64,000 bases of DNA. Origin: Guadua angustifolia (taxonomy: Eukaryota > Streptophyta > Magnoliopsida > Poales > Poaceae). The DNA lies in NCBI GenBank assembly GCA_036346375.1, contig CM070517.1, positions 11,201,161 through 11,265,160 of the forward strand, in the 5' to 3' direction. The notes below the pieces were generated by a model. It ran no database searches and was not told the DNA's origin. It saw only the letters and a list, made by a program, of their open reading frames with translations. Within the stretch, counting starts at the first letter, position 1. Each line of letters begins with the position of its first letter. Of the stretch, positions 10,007 through 22,300 are shown one piece after another. The translations under genes were made by a program, and so were the position numbers.

Positions 10007-13000
10007 TGTAACATCCCAAAATTTGGGTTTTCAAAAATTTATATTAAATTAGCTTTCCAAAAATTTTACATCAATCTTATTTGATTAAAGAAGCTTAATT
10101 TAGAATTTTCTAAATCTAAAATAAATTAATGTGCCTTCTGTGTGCATCAAGTAAATTAAAATTTAGTTTTTACAGTGTTCTTTGTAACTCAGGGAATTTC
10201 TCAAATTTGAGATTTGCTAAAAATTAATTAAAATTATTAATTAAAACATTTGGATGTTAATTGGATTTTTATTGGATTTTTAATTTGAATTATTAATTAT
10301 TCGGGCAATTCTATATCCAAATTCCAAATCAAACCTTTCCTTTGAAATTCTATTTAAATTCAAATTTTGGATTTTCCTCGGTGTTCTAATTAATCAGCAT
10401 CCATATCTTTCCGAAACTAAAGTTTAATCTTTTACCGTCCGCAAAGTCAAAATTTCAATTCCGGTCCTTATTCAAAATTTTACCCGAGTTTTAAAATACT
10501 CTAAAAATCTCAAAATTCATAGAATTAGGTTCCAAATATTCTAAAATGATTTTGAGAATTTTTCCAAGATTTATGCAATTCCTCTGGTATTTTATCTCTC
10601 GTTCTTTCATTAAATCCATTTTTATTTGTCCTAAAATTATCTAAATTCCAAAATTCATCCAAAATCAGCGAAACCAATTTTATTGGGTTCCATTTTATTA
10701 ATTATGATTTATAGGATCTTTTCTGGTATTTTTAGATCTTGTTATCTAATTTATCTCACGCGCTTTAAAAATAGCACTGTTCATCTTCTCCAATGAGATC
10801 TAGCATGTGTTCATGTCTAATCCCTTTGCAAGCCAATCTTCAAATCATCATATCTCTCAAAATACTGCACCAAATCACGTGGGAGCTGAAGCATCGCGAC
10901 AGCGTCGTAATGGAGAATAAATGCCCTGCTGTTACCCATCCTCAATCCGAGCGAAACGGCCGCAATTAAGCGTTAATGACAATTTATTGCTCGGCCATTA
11001 TCTCGGGCATCTCTTCACCTCCCCGGACGTGCGAGTACTTGAAATGTGCGTATTGACGTTTCCTATTCCGTGCTCACCTTGCCCAGTTGATTCAGCATTG
11101 TTTCCCTTTCCAAATCTCGAGAAAACCCGATGCCCGGCGTTCTCCAAAGACACCGGTGAGCTATCTTTTGCTCCGGTGAGTTTCAGGGTAAACCAACCGC
11201 GTCACTTTGTGCCTTTTGCTTCTATGATCATAACCATTCAATCGGATTTGATTTTTGTTGTAGTTTGACTCCGAATTTCGAGTTTGTTCATCGTCGGTTG
11301 TCGCTCCATTCGTCGTCGATTCCTTCCAAACCGGTAATCCCCGATCAAATTCCTTCTAGGTATAGCCTAGTATGATCTTGCTCAACACTGTGCTCTCGCT
11401 GGTTTTGAGAAATTCCGTGTTTTATTGTGTTTTTGGCCACCATGCCATTTGGATCGATTTTGGTCGCTCCAGTCGCCGATCTCGCTGCCGCTCTGGTCAT
11501 CTCCGGGGTCAGCCGACGTGCCCACGGGCTCTCCCTCACCTCGCCGCCCCTTTCCCCACCCCCGGCCGGTCCTCCCCGCCGCCGGAGCGTGCCGCCGCCA
11601 AGCCGCCATCGCGCCGTCTCCCCGCGCTCCCACCTCCGGCCGACCACCCCATCGGTCTCCCGTCACCTCGCCGTCCCGTGCGCCGCCGCGCCCGCTCGGC
11701 CGCCGCTCATTCACGGCGCCAAGACTGAACAGCGTCGCCGAATGTCGGCCTATTTTGGCGTCACGTTCCTTATTGGCTCATCACGATTTTTGGTGATCCA
11801 TCTATGTCAAGGTGGGCTCTATGGTACCCTCTATCTCCCTTTCAAATTTTGTGCAATTTGGTTCATGGAATCAAAAGTTATGGCCATTCCAATCTCAAAT
11901 CATGTTTCTGCCCGTTCTCCCTCGTTTTTGCGAGTTTGATCGTGAAATTTTTTGTGTAGACTCCTGGTGATGTCCCCTACATGGTTCTCACCCTAACCCA
12001 TGGTTTTGACCTTATGATTTTGTGTAGAAAATTCTTTTCTCCGATCAGACTGCGTTGCAGACAGCCGAAAACTTCTTCGGGCGTTCCCCGTTGATCCAAA
12101 AGGTAAAACTCAGATCCGTTCATGTCATATTGTGCCAAATATTCCCAGATAGCTCTTTGTAAAATTTGGTTACGTTTTATCTATTATTTTAATAGTTATG
12201 ACCGTTTGATCTATTAGCTCCGGGAGCCATTCATCGGCAGTTTGTGATCAATCCAGTGGGTCGCCGCCAAATCTGCCTATACTGTTGAGTTCGTCTCATC
12301 GCGTTCTATGCGATGGACATTTCCCCTTTGCTGTTGCATCTACCGAAATTCTTTTTATTCGTTAGCCGCCGCCTTTTACTGCCGCCGCGCGTCGTCTTGT
12401 GCCGCCAACCATTTTGGTTTGACGTGGCCAGGCCATTGTGTCCAGTAGACCATTATTCCCTATTTTGCCCATCGGAGAAGTTCAATTGATTCCCGGTTGC
12501 CGTCAAAGCCATGTTCTAGAATCTACCCGTCGTCTTTTCAACCTAGTCCTCTGTTATCCATTCGCGTCTCGGTTAGCCATCCTTGGTAGCATTCTATCGC
12601 TGCTATGTCGTTGCACCGACGGTCGCCACCTTGTTATTTCATGAGCGTTCTGTCATCGCTTCACCTTCACCGTTAACGTTTCGCCGTTAATGTTCTATCG
12701 TTAACGTTCCGCTGTTAACGTTTCGTCGTTAATGACCCGCCGTTAACGCTTTGCTCTCATCACATGTGTGCATGCAAGTAAAGGCCCTAGTGCGATGTTA
12801 TCATCTTTTCTATCGCCTTGATGTGATCTAGCCCTATCACCTTGAGTTTAGCCCCATCTTCGTATCATTGCCGTCTTGTCATCATCAAGCCTTTTCATCG
12901 ATGTATGACTGAACCCCATATCGAATCATAGTGGATGTTGATCCCACTTGTCCTTGTCTTATCTTTGAAAATCTAATCTGCCATTGATTGGGAAATCATT

Positions 13001-15055
13001 CATGGACTTGGTTGATACACCATTGCCCATATGTTAGTATCTATCCAGCTGAGTTAATAAATCTCATGGAATGTTTCCTGGAATATACTCCGTTCTTCCC
13101 TAAATATCAGTCGTAACCTTCTCGATAAATCTTCTGAAAGCCTGTTCTCTTTTATCCAATCTTCGATCAAATTCAAGTTCCTAAATTCAATCCCTTTCGT
13201 TCAGTACCGACCTAATATTAATTTGGAGTTTATTTGAATTGCTTTTTGAGTTTTGTTGTATTTGTGCTTCTTTGTCGTTAGACACGTCGTCCAGAAGTTA
13301 CCCGAAGTAGCTAAAGGATGAGGAAGTCGAAGCATTCGATTGAAGAGACAAAGGTTGAGGAAGTCGAAAATCAATTTACAAGAGTAAAGAGCAGTTTATA
13401 GCAAGTGCCAAGCAAGTTGTGCTTTGATCATATTGCTCCTAGTTTTACAAATTTACTTTGATTCAAATTATTGCATGCTAGTTCAAGATTAAATGATTTA
13501 AATTAATTTGGGATTAGTTATTCAATACAATTGCTAATATCACCTTGCCATGATTATTTGTATGCCATAATTCATTTGTCACCCTAAGATGGTTGATTAT
13601 TAGTTGGTTGTTATTACTTGCCAACGTGGGTTGGTTAGACCGTGTATAATTGCTTAGCCATGCCATGCAACTCATGTCTTTTGAAAATAAAAGGTTAATA
13701 CTGATTAATGGATTATGAAATGTATTTGTGAAATGGTGTGACGTGTTGCCACACGATGATGTTGATATGTGGAACCAGTGTGGTTCTGCATGGATGTTGA
13801 GTTGTTGGCATTGTGTTGCGCAATAATCAACTGGGGTGGTAAAATGTTTTAGACTAAGGCAAGTGGCAAGAGTGGCATTGGATATGTCGCTTTGGTATTT
13901 GGCGGTGTTGTTGGTGAATTATTCGGGGTAGTCTTGCCTTGGTCACCCTAAGGACTTCACCTTGCAAGCCTTTGACCTGAGTCACTCGTACAACCACATG
14001 TTTGAATGGGAAGACTTAGTTTAGTAGGATTCTGATATCTCACCTTTGATACCTTGGGGTGGCAGTTACACAGGGGTAACTGTATGGGGGAGCGTACCTG
14101 TGCTACGGCTTGGTACCCATCCAACGGTGTTCGTCGGTCCTATACTTCGGCTCAGTGTGAGAAGTGATAGTGAAGGCAACCCGGAGAGGTTTCTAGGTTG
14201 AGCTAGAAGTTTCTGAAAGGCTTTGTTATGATCGCTCATTCGCATACTCTTGTATGGCGATTCACGGCTGACGTGGTGAGTTGATTGTATCTTGTGGGTA
14301 AAGTTGTACGTCAGCTGATTGCATCTTGTGGGTAAAGTGTACAACCTCTGTAGAGTGTAAAAACTATTCGAATAGCCGTGTTCACGATATTGGATATTGC
14401 TCGGGGATTACAGTCAAGGGTTAGATTTTGATAAAAATGAGGTTGGGAATGTGGACAATGTGATATGGAAATTGGTTAAGGAAGAGCAATGCTTTACTTG
14501 AGAATGATTACGAAATTTATTATGGGTATTACTTGTTTTACTGTTTTTCAATCTATTTATGATATTCATTTGGAAATGCTGTTTTATGCAAAATAGCCAA
14601 TTCAGCCATTCAATTAGAATAAAATTTGTGCATATAGTTATTTAGACTTGCATTACGTGCACGACTTGTTGAGTCGGTTGTATACTCACCCTTGCTATAA
14701 CAAAACATCACCAGTTGAGGAGAAGTCTTAGTCTTGAAGAAGGAGAGTTCGCAAGAAGGTGAATATCTAGGAGTTGAATCTTGTCAAATGCCTGTGGTAT
14801 TTTGATGGGATTCACCGACGTTCTTCGTTCCGCTGCTGTTCGTTTTACTCTGAGTTGAAGCCATCTAGGCTTCACAATTGTAAGTTGACCTTAAGGTTGT
14901 TCAACATGTTATATTAATAGATGAATACTTTATTTATTATTCCGTTGTGTATGATTGTGAAATTCATCTTTGTTAACTATGGGCACTAGCTACTGATCCT
15001 GGGACTAGTGCTGAAAACACAGAGGGTTTCCGGATTGCGAATTTGGGTCCCGACA
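10007..15055 (+). mobile_element. solo LTR, about 5.05 kb, gypsy (Tekay/RIRE3-like)
   Basis: It starts TGTAACATCCCAAAATTTGG and ends GGGTCCCGACA, with TG..CA ends and 5-bp flanks GTTAC (10002-10006) and GTTAT (15056-15060). Splicing it out restores the CACTA-A reading that matches CACTA-B at 49905-49920. No gag or pol is found inside. Large LTRs with this kind of start and end are typical of grass Tekay/RIRE3-type gypsy elements. A related copy starts at 62192. The GC-rich part (11430-11730) gives several spurious open frames. The complete element was probably lost by LTR-LTR recombination. Confidence 0.85.
12670..12752 (+). repeat. short tandem array of GTTAACG in the solo LTR
   Basis: Six units of about 14 bp, each with CGTTAACG or CGTTAATG followed by a variable TTTC/TTCT/TTCC spacer. 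The core contains the palindrome GTTAAC. It could be a regulatory array within the LTR. Confidence 0.8.
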
Positions 15056-16513
15056 GTTATGCGTATCAACGTGTAGCTCACACTAGCGGCAAACCCTTAT
15101 GTCATCCACAGGATAATGGGCTATCAAGTTGTCCGCTTCAGGGGCCCCGGTGGACGCGCAGCTACTCCGCCACGCGGAGGGGCTGATCACGACGTCCGGC
15201 TGATTGCTCGGACCTAGTCCCTGAAGCTTGCTGAGGGCAATTTGTACTTGTTGCGCAACTATGTCGCCGATGCTAGCCTAGGTTGCTCTGAGCTCTTGTT
15301 CCAATTGGTACATTTTATACGATTCTCTTGTTTTGCTTCTTTGCTGGCTCCTGTACGTATGCGCATCCTTGGTGAAACCGTACTTCCACGGCGTTAGCTT
15401 GCCCATACCTCGTGTCCGTCCTGGGTGCTCAGGGTTTTGAAGGGCATGTGTTAGCTCGTCATTCTCCCTGTCTGTCACTAACGTACCTGCCTGAGATTGC
15501 TCGACAGCTTGTATAATCCTTTGGCCAGCCTCTTGCACTCCTGGTGCCATCACCAAGCTGCCGTCATCTGCAGGGCTCCCCCCATAACCCATGAACCAAT
15601 TGCGCATGTGCTCTTCCCACAAAGCAGTAGCCGGTGTGACGTCCTTCGCCATTAATTCTTGTTCCTGCTTCTCCCATTTCGATACAGCCTTGAGGTAACC
15701 AACGGTGCCAAGATGGTGGTGGTATTTCTTCATCTGTGAATTGGTCTTGTTCTTCTAACTCGCGGCCTGGCCTTCAGCTGACAGCTTGTACTCCTCGAAT
15801 GCTTCCTAGTGATCCGCCAGCTTAGGAAATTGGTTGAAGTTAGGTCTTTCTCCCTTCTGCACATACTTGCGGCTGAGAGACGTTTTCCACACCTGAAATG
15901 AGGTTGCCATCTTCTTCAAAGTGTATTTCTTGGTCTTGTCTTCAAACCTTTGAGGAAATGTGAAATTTTCCTTAATATCATGCCAGAGCAGGTCCTTGGT
16001 AGCTTGAGGAACTTCGGCCCATTTTTTGATGCTAATTGGGACGTGATCCCTCACGTGGTAACCGCAAGCGTTGTTGTATGGCCCAACTGCTGAAAGAGGG
16101 GCAATCGGCATCCCTTCGTTGCTAACGTCGGTAAACGCATACTTTGTGGACGGCTTCTTGTTAGGTCCCCGATGCTTGGATTGGTTGCTTGATGTACCGG
16201 GCTTGAAATACACAAACATAGGTATAAACGTGTCAGAGTGTATTATATTAATGAATTGCGATTAATTAACATATCCACGGGGATTATATTCTTCTGGCTA
16301 TACCTCATCCTCGCCGGAACCAGTGTTACCGGACGGAGAGGCTCCAGCGTCAATGGCTTCATCGGTTGCAGCCTCAATGGCCTCACCGGAACCAATGTTA
16401 GCCTCAGCGGCAGCAGCGTTAGCATCACCCTCGATGCTGCCCAACGCGATGGACTCTAGCAAGAAATGTTCTCCCTCGTCGAAATTAGGGTCACCATGTC
16501 CTAGTTGCGCCAT

Positions 16514-17840
16514 CTATCCTAATTCTGAAAAAATGTCGACATAAATATCATATCTTTTTTATAGCAATAATGTGTTATTATGTGTTGACAAATATTTAAT
16601 GGATATTTGAGGGGAGCAATTTGGTTGTTTGACATTCTATACTCTTTAGTCTTTTTGTGATTTGTTCTAGACTAAAACCTTTTGAGAATGCATTTAGTTG
16701 GAAATATCTTTGAAATTTGACTTGTGTGCATATATCAATTATGACATAATTAAATATTGTCCAAGTAGGAGCCTATAGTTTCTGTTGGCAAGAGATGAAC
16801 AAATTTGTTCTATGTGGGTATTTCGAAGTGTATTTTCTCTGCACCTAACTTTTGTATAGTACAACTGATCCTACACACATCACAATTCACAACTACTATA
16901 CATGTAACATCCCGAAAAATTCAACAACAAATAAAAATAAGAATTTCAAATTTAAAATCATTCACACTAATACTATAAAAATAACCAAAAAAATAATTAA
17001 ATTTACAATTTGATTCTTATACATCAGTCCTATAAAACCTGTTCAAAAACCCAAATCCTTGAACCATCCTTATATTAACTAAACACACTCCCTTTAACAT
17101 CCACTGTTCTCCAAGCATTTTTTATGTCAAGCCGAGAAGGCATAAAGAACTTCAGTGAAGATCGAGATCGATCTACTGCTTTTGGCGTCCTAACGTCAGA
17201 ATGCTTTCACGATATTAATGTGAAGTGTTAATGAGGCATGAACTTGTTCACTGCGTATGCGTATCACATCTGCGTGACGAGATTAAAATCATACGCTGGA
17301 ATGAAACAAGAAACTATACTAAATCAATCAGCTTTCAGATATGCTATGCACAGATTTAGTTAAAAAAATGCTATATACAGATTGACGGATACTAAGCCAA
17401 TCAACGAGATACAAAATTCTGTCTACAATCATTAACATGGGCAGTTTAATTTGTGCATGTAGAAATCTGCTCTGAGATTGATGAAAAAGAACTCAACCAC
17501 CAAAAGAACAACAATTTTGAATGAAGCACATAACAAATAAAAACCTACAAATATGTGTTCTCTGTTTCTCCAATCTCCATTGAATTTTTCAGATGCCAAT
17601 CTCCATTGTTAAGACGGTGCTATTTCTCCTATTTACTTTATCCAAGCCAATTGTAATTTATAAACACACCAATTTTATTTCTAACACTAAGGAGAGAGAG
17701 GTGAGTACCCAGTCATTATACACAAAAACAGACGAGCGTACGAAACAAAAAAGAAGAAGGAAAGAACGGCATTAAAACGGGTGATAGCTTCGCTGCAACC
17801 CACTAACGTTGGCAAACAACCCGACAAGCTCTAGCTTGTA
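16514..17840. other. TNPA upstream region of CACTA-A
   Basis: AT-rich DNA upstream of the minus-strand TNPA ATG, so it should hold the TNPA promoter; no certain TATA box was chosen. At 16903 the sequence TGTAACATCCCGAAAAATTC looks like the start of a gypsy LTR, but no matching end or target duplication was found, so this is at most an LTR fragment. Confidence 0.5.
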
Positions 17841-17859
17841 CAGAAGATACTACCTCCTC

Positions 17860-18294
17860 CGGCCGCTGCCTCCTCCTTTGCCGTAATAGCTCCATCCACG
17901 ACCGCTCTTGCTTGTGGGCATTTAGTCGAACACCTTGTGGACAGCAGAATAGAGAGGGAGGAGGAGGGCGCGCACAGCTATACCTCGGTCCTCCGGGGTG
18001 GAATGACGGGGTGGCGTCGGTGCGGTGGTGGAGGAGGCGTCGGCGAGGTGGCGTCGGCGCGGTCGCGGAGGAAGCGTCGACGAGGTCGAGTGGCGCGGGG
18101 GTGGAGTGGCGCCGAGGCGATCGGTGGCCGAGGAGGGCGACGGCGTCGACGAGGACGGCGCGGTGGTGGAGGAGGGCGAGATGGCGGCACGGGGTCTCGA
18201 CGAAGGTGGCGGCGGTGAGACACAGGAGGCTATCAAGCGGGACATAGAAAATATGGGGTGTGAGAGAGCGCGGGGAGAATAAGGCTATAAAGGG
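17860..18294 (-). promoter_or_regulatory. GC-rich promoter/5'-exon-like block, half of the CACTA-B hairpin
   Basis: Read on the minus strand there is a TATA-like CTTTATAGCC (18293-18284), then a GC-rich tract of 300 bp, a possible donor at GAG/GTATAG near 17980, and ATGCCCACAAG near 17918. The same order of elements (TTTAA box, CTCTCACACC, GCGCGC, CCGGAGGAC, CACAAGGTGTTCG, CCCACAAG) occurs in the right arm of the CACTA-B inverted repeat. Open frames over it exist on both strands because of GC richness. It probably starts a transcript rather than encoding a protein. Confidence 0.5.
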
Positions 18295-18560
18295 AACCCA
18301 CTTCTATAAGCGGTTGGTAGTACAAACTGCTTGTAAAAATAAAAATTAGAAGCAGTTGGTATTACGAACCACTTGTAAAAGTCTTCTACAAGCGGTTCAT
18401 ATTACTAACCACTTATAGAGCGCATGGATGGGCGGGAGTGGGAAAGGACCTATACAAGCGGTTAGTAACACCAACCGCTTGTAGATCACTTCTAGAAGCG
18501 GTTAGTAATACCAACCGCTTGAAGAAGTAATCTATTCAAGCGTTGGTAGTACGAATAGCT
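18295..18560. repeat. internal subterminal-type repeats of CACTA-A, block 1
   Basis: ACAAGCGGTTGGTA and TACCAACCGCTTGTA units in head-to-head pairs, the same motif as the element's left end but 11 kb inside it. The order matches the inner side of the CACTA-B right arm, including GCATGGATGGGCGGGAGTGG. Confidence 0.88.
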
Positions 18561-18628
18561 TGTAAAAGTGTTGACCGGCTAATATTCAAAAGAATAAGGT
18601 GCCCTTATAGGTTGACAAGATCTCTTCC

Positions 18629-18703
18629 TCCCCCCTGGCTAGCGCGGGGCGCTTGAGTGCGGGCTCACCAGCGTGGTCGCGGGTTCGAGCCCCGCTCGCG
18701 CTA
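18629..18703 (+). other. tRNA-like A/B-box sequence, copy 1
   Basis: Contains GGTTCGAGCC (18682-18691), a perfect pol III B box, inside a 5-bp T stem GCGGG/CCCGC with a TTCGAGC loop. TGGCTAGCGCGG (18636-18647), an A-box-like stretch, lies 46 bp before it, close to tRNA spacing. No 7-bp acceptor stem fits at the correct distance and no anticodon arm is clear, so it is not a working tRNA. A tRNA-derived SINE head or a captured tRNA fragment is the likeliest source. Confidence 0.65.
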
Positions 18704-18957
18704 CCTAGCCTTTCTTTATTTTTACGATTTCACTTCTACAAGCGGTTGTTACTACCAACCGCTTATAGCAGTGATCAATTCAAGCGGTTGGTAGTACGAA
18801 CCGCTTGTAGAAGTGATCTATTCAAGCAGTTGGTAGTACGAACCGCTTGTAGCAGTGATCTATTCAAGCGGTTGGTAGTACGAACCGCTTGTAAAAGTGC
18901 CGACCAGCTAACATTCAAAAGAATATGCTTCCCTTACTGGTCGACAAGATCTCTTCC

Positions 18958-19032
18958 TCCCCCTTGGCTAGCGCGGGGCGCTTGAGTGTGGGCTCGCCCG
19001 CGTGGTCGCGGGTTCGAGCCTCGCTCGCGCCC
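18958..19032 (+). other. tRNA-like A/B-box sequence, copy 2
   Basis: Second copy within the 328-bp duplication. The B box GGTTCGAGCC is at 19011-19020 and the A-box-like stretch at 18965-18976, with the same 46-bp spacing. The T stem has one mismatch (CTCGC instead of CCCGC). Confidence 0.62.
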
Positions 19033-19034
19033 CT

Positions 19035-19325
19035 AGCCTTTCTTTATTTTTTTATTTACTATTTGTAAAAATGTTTTTAGCACTTTTGTTTCATTTCAGA
19101 GATTATAAAAATGCTTTTAACACTTTTATTTCATTCCAAGTAAACACATAATACAGTACAAGACCGGGCCTTTCTTTATTTTTTTATTTACTGTTTTACG
19201 ATTGTTTCATTTCAGAGTTTGTAAAAATACTTTTAGCACTTTTGTTTCATTTCAGAGATCGTAAAAATGCTTTTAGCACTTTTGTTTCATTCCAAATAAA
19301 CACATAATACAGTACAAGACCCATG
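19035..19325 (+). repeat. tandem duplication, period about 140 bp, before TNP2-A
   Basis: Two units share TTTCTTTATTTTTTTATTTACT, AAAAATGCTTTTA, CACTTTTGTTTCATT and AAACACATAATACAGTACAAGACC. They lie between the tRNA-like repeats and the TNP2 stop, so they fall in the TNP2 3' flank. Confidence 0.8.
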
Positions 19326-19360
19326 TTACATATACATAGTTCATACAGTAGTGGTACATC

Positions 19361-22300
19361 TTAAGTAGTCACGTACTTTGTTTTTACAAGTGTTCCTTCA
19401 TTATGATCATGATGTATGAAATGAGCATCCACATCTATGTCATTCAGGAGGCTTATGTCGACATCCACCGCGAAAGGAGGGAGCTCGTCGAACTGACTAT
19501 ACTTTTCCTCGTCTGTGACGTCCTCAACTCCAACAATTCTTTGTTTGCCTTGGAGAACCACGTGTCGCTTTGGCTTACTACTATAATTTTTTTGCTTGTC
19601 CTTCTGCTTCTTAGGTTTGCTTGACATGTCCATTATGTAGAAGACTTGTCTAACATCATTCGCGAGGACGAACGGTTCGCGCCTATAACCGACTTGTGTG
19701 AGGTCCACGATTGTCATGCCGAATTTGTCGACCTTCACGCCGCTTGAAGTCAGTTTGACCCATTGGCACTTAAATAGAGGGACCTTCAAAGGTCCATAGT
19801 CGAGCTCCCATATCTCTTCTATGAAACCATAATATGTATCCACCTTGCCTTTGTTGTCTTCGACGTCTATACGGACACCACTATTCTGGTTGGTGCTCTT
19901 GTTATCCTGGGATCTGGTGTAGAATGTGTAACCTTTTATCTCGTACCCCTTGGATGTCACGATTTCACTAGATGGCCCCCGAGCTAAGCGTTGCAACTGT
20001 TCATTGTCTGACCCTTTGAAAAGGATCTAGTTTTGTAACCAAGTGCCGAAAGAATCCATGTGCTTCAGTGTTATCCAATCCTCAGTCCTCCTCGGGAAAT
20101 CGTGGCGTAGAATACTCTTGTGCTCAAGGACATATGAGGCCACTACAGTTGATTGATTCAAAACCGTGAAATGTACTTGCTTAAATGTAAGAAGATCATT
20201 GCATGCAATTGCTTTCCTTCCTAGTGTCCCTTTTCCCCATAGCCTCCCCTCATGGCGTGATATAGGGACGCCGATCAGATTTAGATCATTAATGTAATCC
20301 ACACAAAACTCAATCACATCCTCTGTCCCATAACCCTCGGCAATGCATCCTTCTAGACGAGAACGGTTACGGACATACTTCTTTAGCACAATCATGTACC
20401 TCTTGAAAGGGAACATGTTGTGCAGATACACGGGTCCGAGAATACCTATCTCTTTGACAAGGTGAGCAGTGAGATGAACCATAGTATCAAATAATGCAGG
20501 AGGAAAGATCATCTCAAGACTAACCACACTTTGTACCATGTCATCCTGCAGCTTACTTAGTTTATCTGGGTCGATGACCTTCTGTGAAACCGTGTTGAAA
20601 AAAGAACACAGCTTTGTGATTGTCCCCCGTACCTACTTAGACAGTATGCCTCTCACGACCTTGGCAAGGCGTGTGTCATTAACACAAGACAGTCATGGGA
20701 TTTTATGTGTACGATTTTATTCTCTTTCGTGTTTATGAGTCTCTTTACATTCGAGGAGTATCCGGAAGAGACCTTCACGCTGTTCAGGCACTCTATCATG
20801 CTTTTTTTCTCTTCTTTGCTTAGAGTGTAGCTCACAGGATGTAGGTAATGTTGTCCTTTCCCTCTCTTTTCCGGATGTAGGTCGTTCCTTAGTTCCAAGA
20901 GTTTAAGGTCCTTCTGAGCTTGCAGTGTATCTTTCAATTTGCTGTATATATCTATGTACCCTAGCAGGTTCAAGCAGACATTCTTCGTGATGTGCATGAA
21001 GTCAAGTGAGTGACGAACCTCCATGACTTCCCAATAAGGCAAGTCCCAAAATATTGACTTTTTCTTCCACATGGGTGCCTGACCATCCACATTCTGCACA
21101 TGTCTGCTTCCAAACCCCTTTCCGAATACTACTTTCAAATCCTTTACCATAGCAAACACATGTGGCCCACTACGATGCTGAGGCCTTGCACGAAGGTTTG
21201 GTTGCCCGTTAAATTTCCTACCTTTCTTCCGCAACGGGTGACTCGTAAGAAGAAACCTACGGTGACCCATGTACACAACCTTCCGAGAGTTTTTTAGGTA
21301 CATGCCATCCGTTTCATCTAAGCATTGGATGCAGGCTCTATATCCTTTAATAGTTGGGCCGAACAGGTTACCGAGAGTAGGCCAGTCGTTGATTGTTACA
21401 AATAACAATGCACGTAGGGTGAAATACTCCCTTTTGTACTCATCCCATACCCATGCACCATCTTCCCACAACGTCACAAGATCTTCAACCAATGGTTTCA
21501 GGTAGACATCAATGTCATTTCCAGGTTGCTTGGGGCCTTGGATCAACAATGGCATCATGATGTACTTTCGCTTCATGCACAGCCATGGAGGAATGTTATA
21601 GATACATAGTGTAACAGGTTAGGTGCTATGGCTGCTGCTCAATTCTCCGAAAGGATTCATCCCATCGGTACTCAACCCAAACCTTATTTTTCTTACCTCA
21701 TCTGCGAAGTTCGGGGATCACAGGGAAATACCACAACACTTTAGCTGGAGGTCTCTTCTTCTTACGCTCCCCATCTATTTCACGGATAAATCACGCTTCA
21801 CCTTATCCGTGATTCTTTGCTGCTGGACAAACATCAAATCGGCATACTCATTGCGTCTGAGGATACAATCATTAGGACATGCGTGTATCTTACGTACTTC
21901 CAATCCCAAAGGGCCAGACGACTTGCTTGGCTTCATATGTAGATTCGGGCAGAGTGATATCTTCTGGAAGCAACTTCTTTATGAGTGATAATAACTCACT
22001 AAATCCCTTATCTGACACACCATTTGTGGCCTTCCATTGCATGAGTTCGATTAGTATGCAGACTTTTTGTGGCCACCTTACAGTTTGGGTACAAAGGAGT
22101 TACGTGATCCTCTAACATGCTGTTGGAACTTCGAGCTGTCTTTCATCTGTGTAGTCTCCTCTCCGTCACACGACATCTAGTCTAGCTCATCATCACCAAA
22201 GTCACCAAGTGTATCTTCTGCAGAACAGTATTGCGTGCCGTCCGGGATACCATTGAATCCACCTTCCTCTTCCTCGCCTTCTTCATTGTCTTCTTGGCTA

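Larger units (their letters stand above)
7903..16513 (-). pseudogene. TNPA fused to ULP1-like C48 protease, interrupted by solo LTR
   Basis: TNPA proteins bind subterminal repeats. Exon 1 (16513-16304, MAQLGHGDPNF, acidic) ends in a GAG/GTATAG donor shared with CACTA-B. Exon 2 begins PGTSSN near 16200 and carries the Transposase_24-type region (DHVPISIKKW, DIKENFTFP, FNQFPKLADH); TDRENDEL follows near 15470. After the LTR come a DUF8039-like part (about 9990-9800), a proline/lysine-rich linker and HEWYM (9066). Short exons then form an ULP1-like peptidase: FVFG and AFLGQHYKP (about 8760-8690), HWILLVI with the catalytic His at 8559-8561, VVQDPKRTP with Asp, and NNLCGYYVC with Cys at 8171-8173. 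The last exon (8025-7903) ends GEFRAKA. A one-base frame problem precedes the Cys exon. Confidence 0.85.
18573..19040 (+). repeat. tandem duplication, period about 328 bp, in CACTA-A
   Basis: The block from GACCGGCTAATATTCAAAAG (18573) through the tRNA-like sequence to CTAGCCTTTCTTTATTT recurs from about 18901. Between the copies lie three pairs of ACAAGCGGTTGGTA-type units (18730-18900). Confidence 0.85.

Noticed and set aside
11345..11939. Overlapping GC-rich open frames on both strands in the solo LTR
   Set aside because: Arg/Pro/Ala-rich translations in four frames with no domain. GC composition inside an LTR explains them.
17922..18282. Arg/Gly- or Ser/Pro-rich open frames over the GC-rich block of CACTA-A
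   Set aside because: All six frames are nearly open and the sequence aligns as a promoter/leader arm with CACTA-B, so I describe it as regulatory rather than protein-coding.
18629..18703. True tRNA gene
   Set aside because: T arm and B box fit, but no acceptor stem at the right distance, no clear anticodon arm, and the sequence is repeated only inside CACTA arrays.
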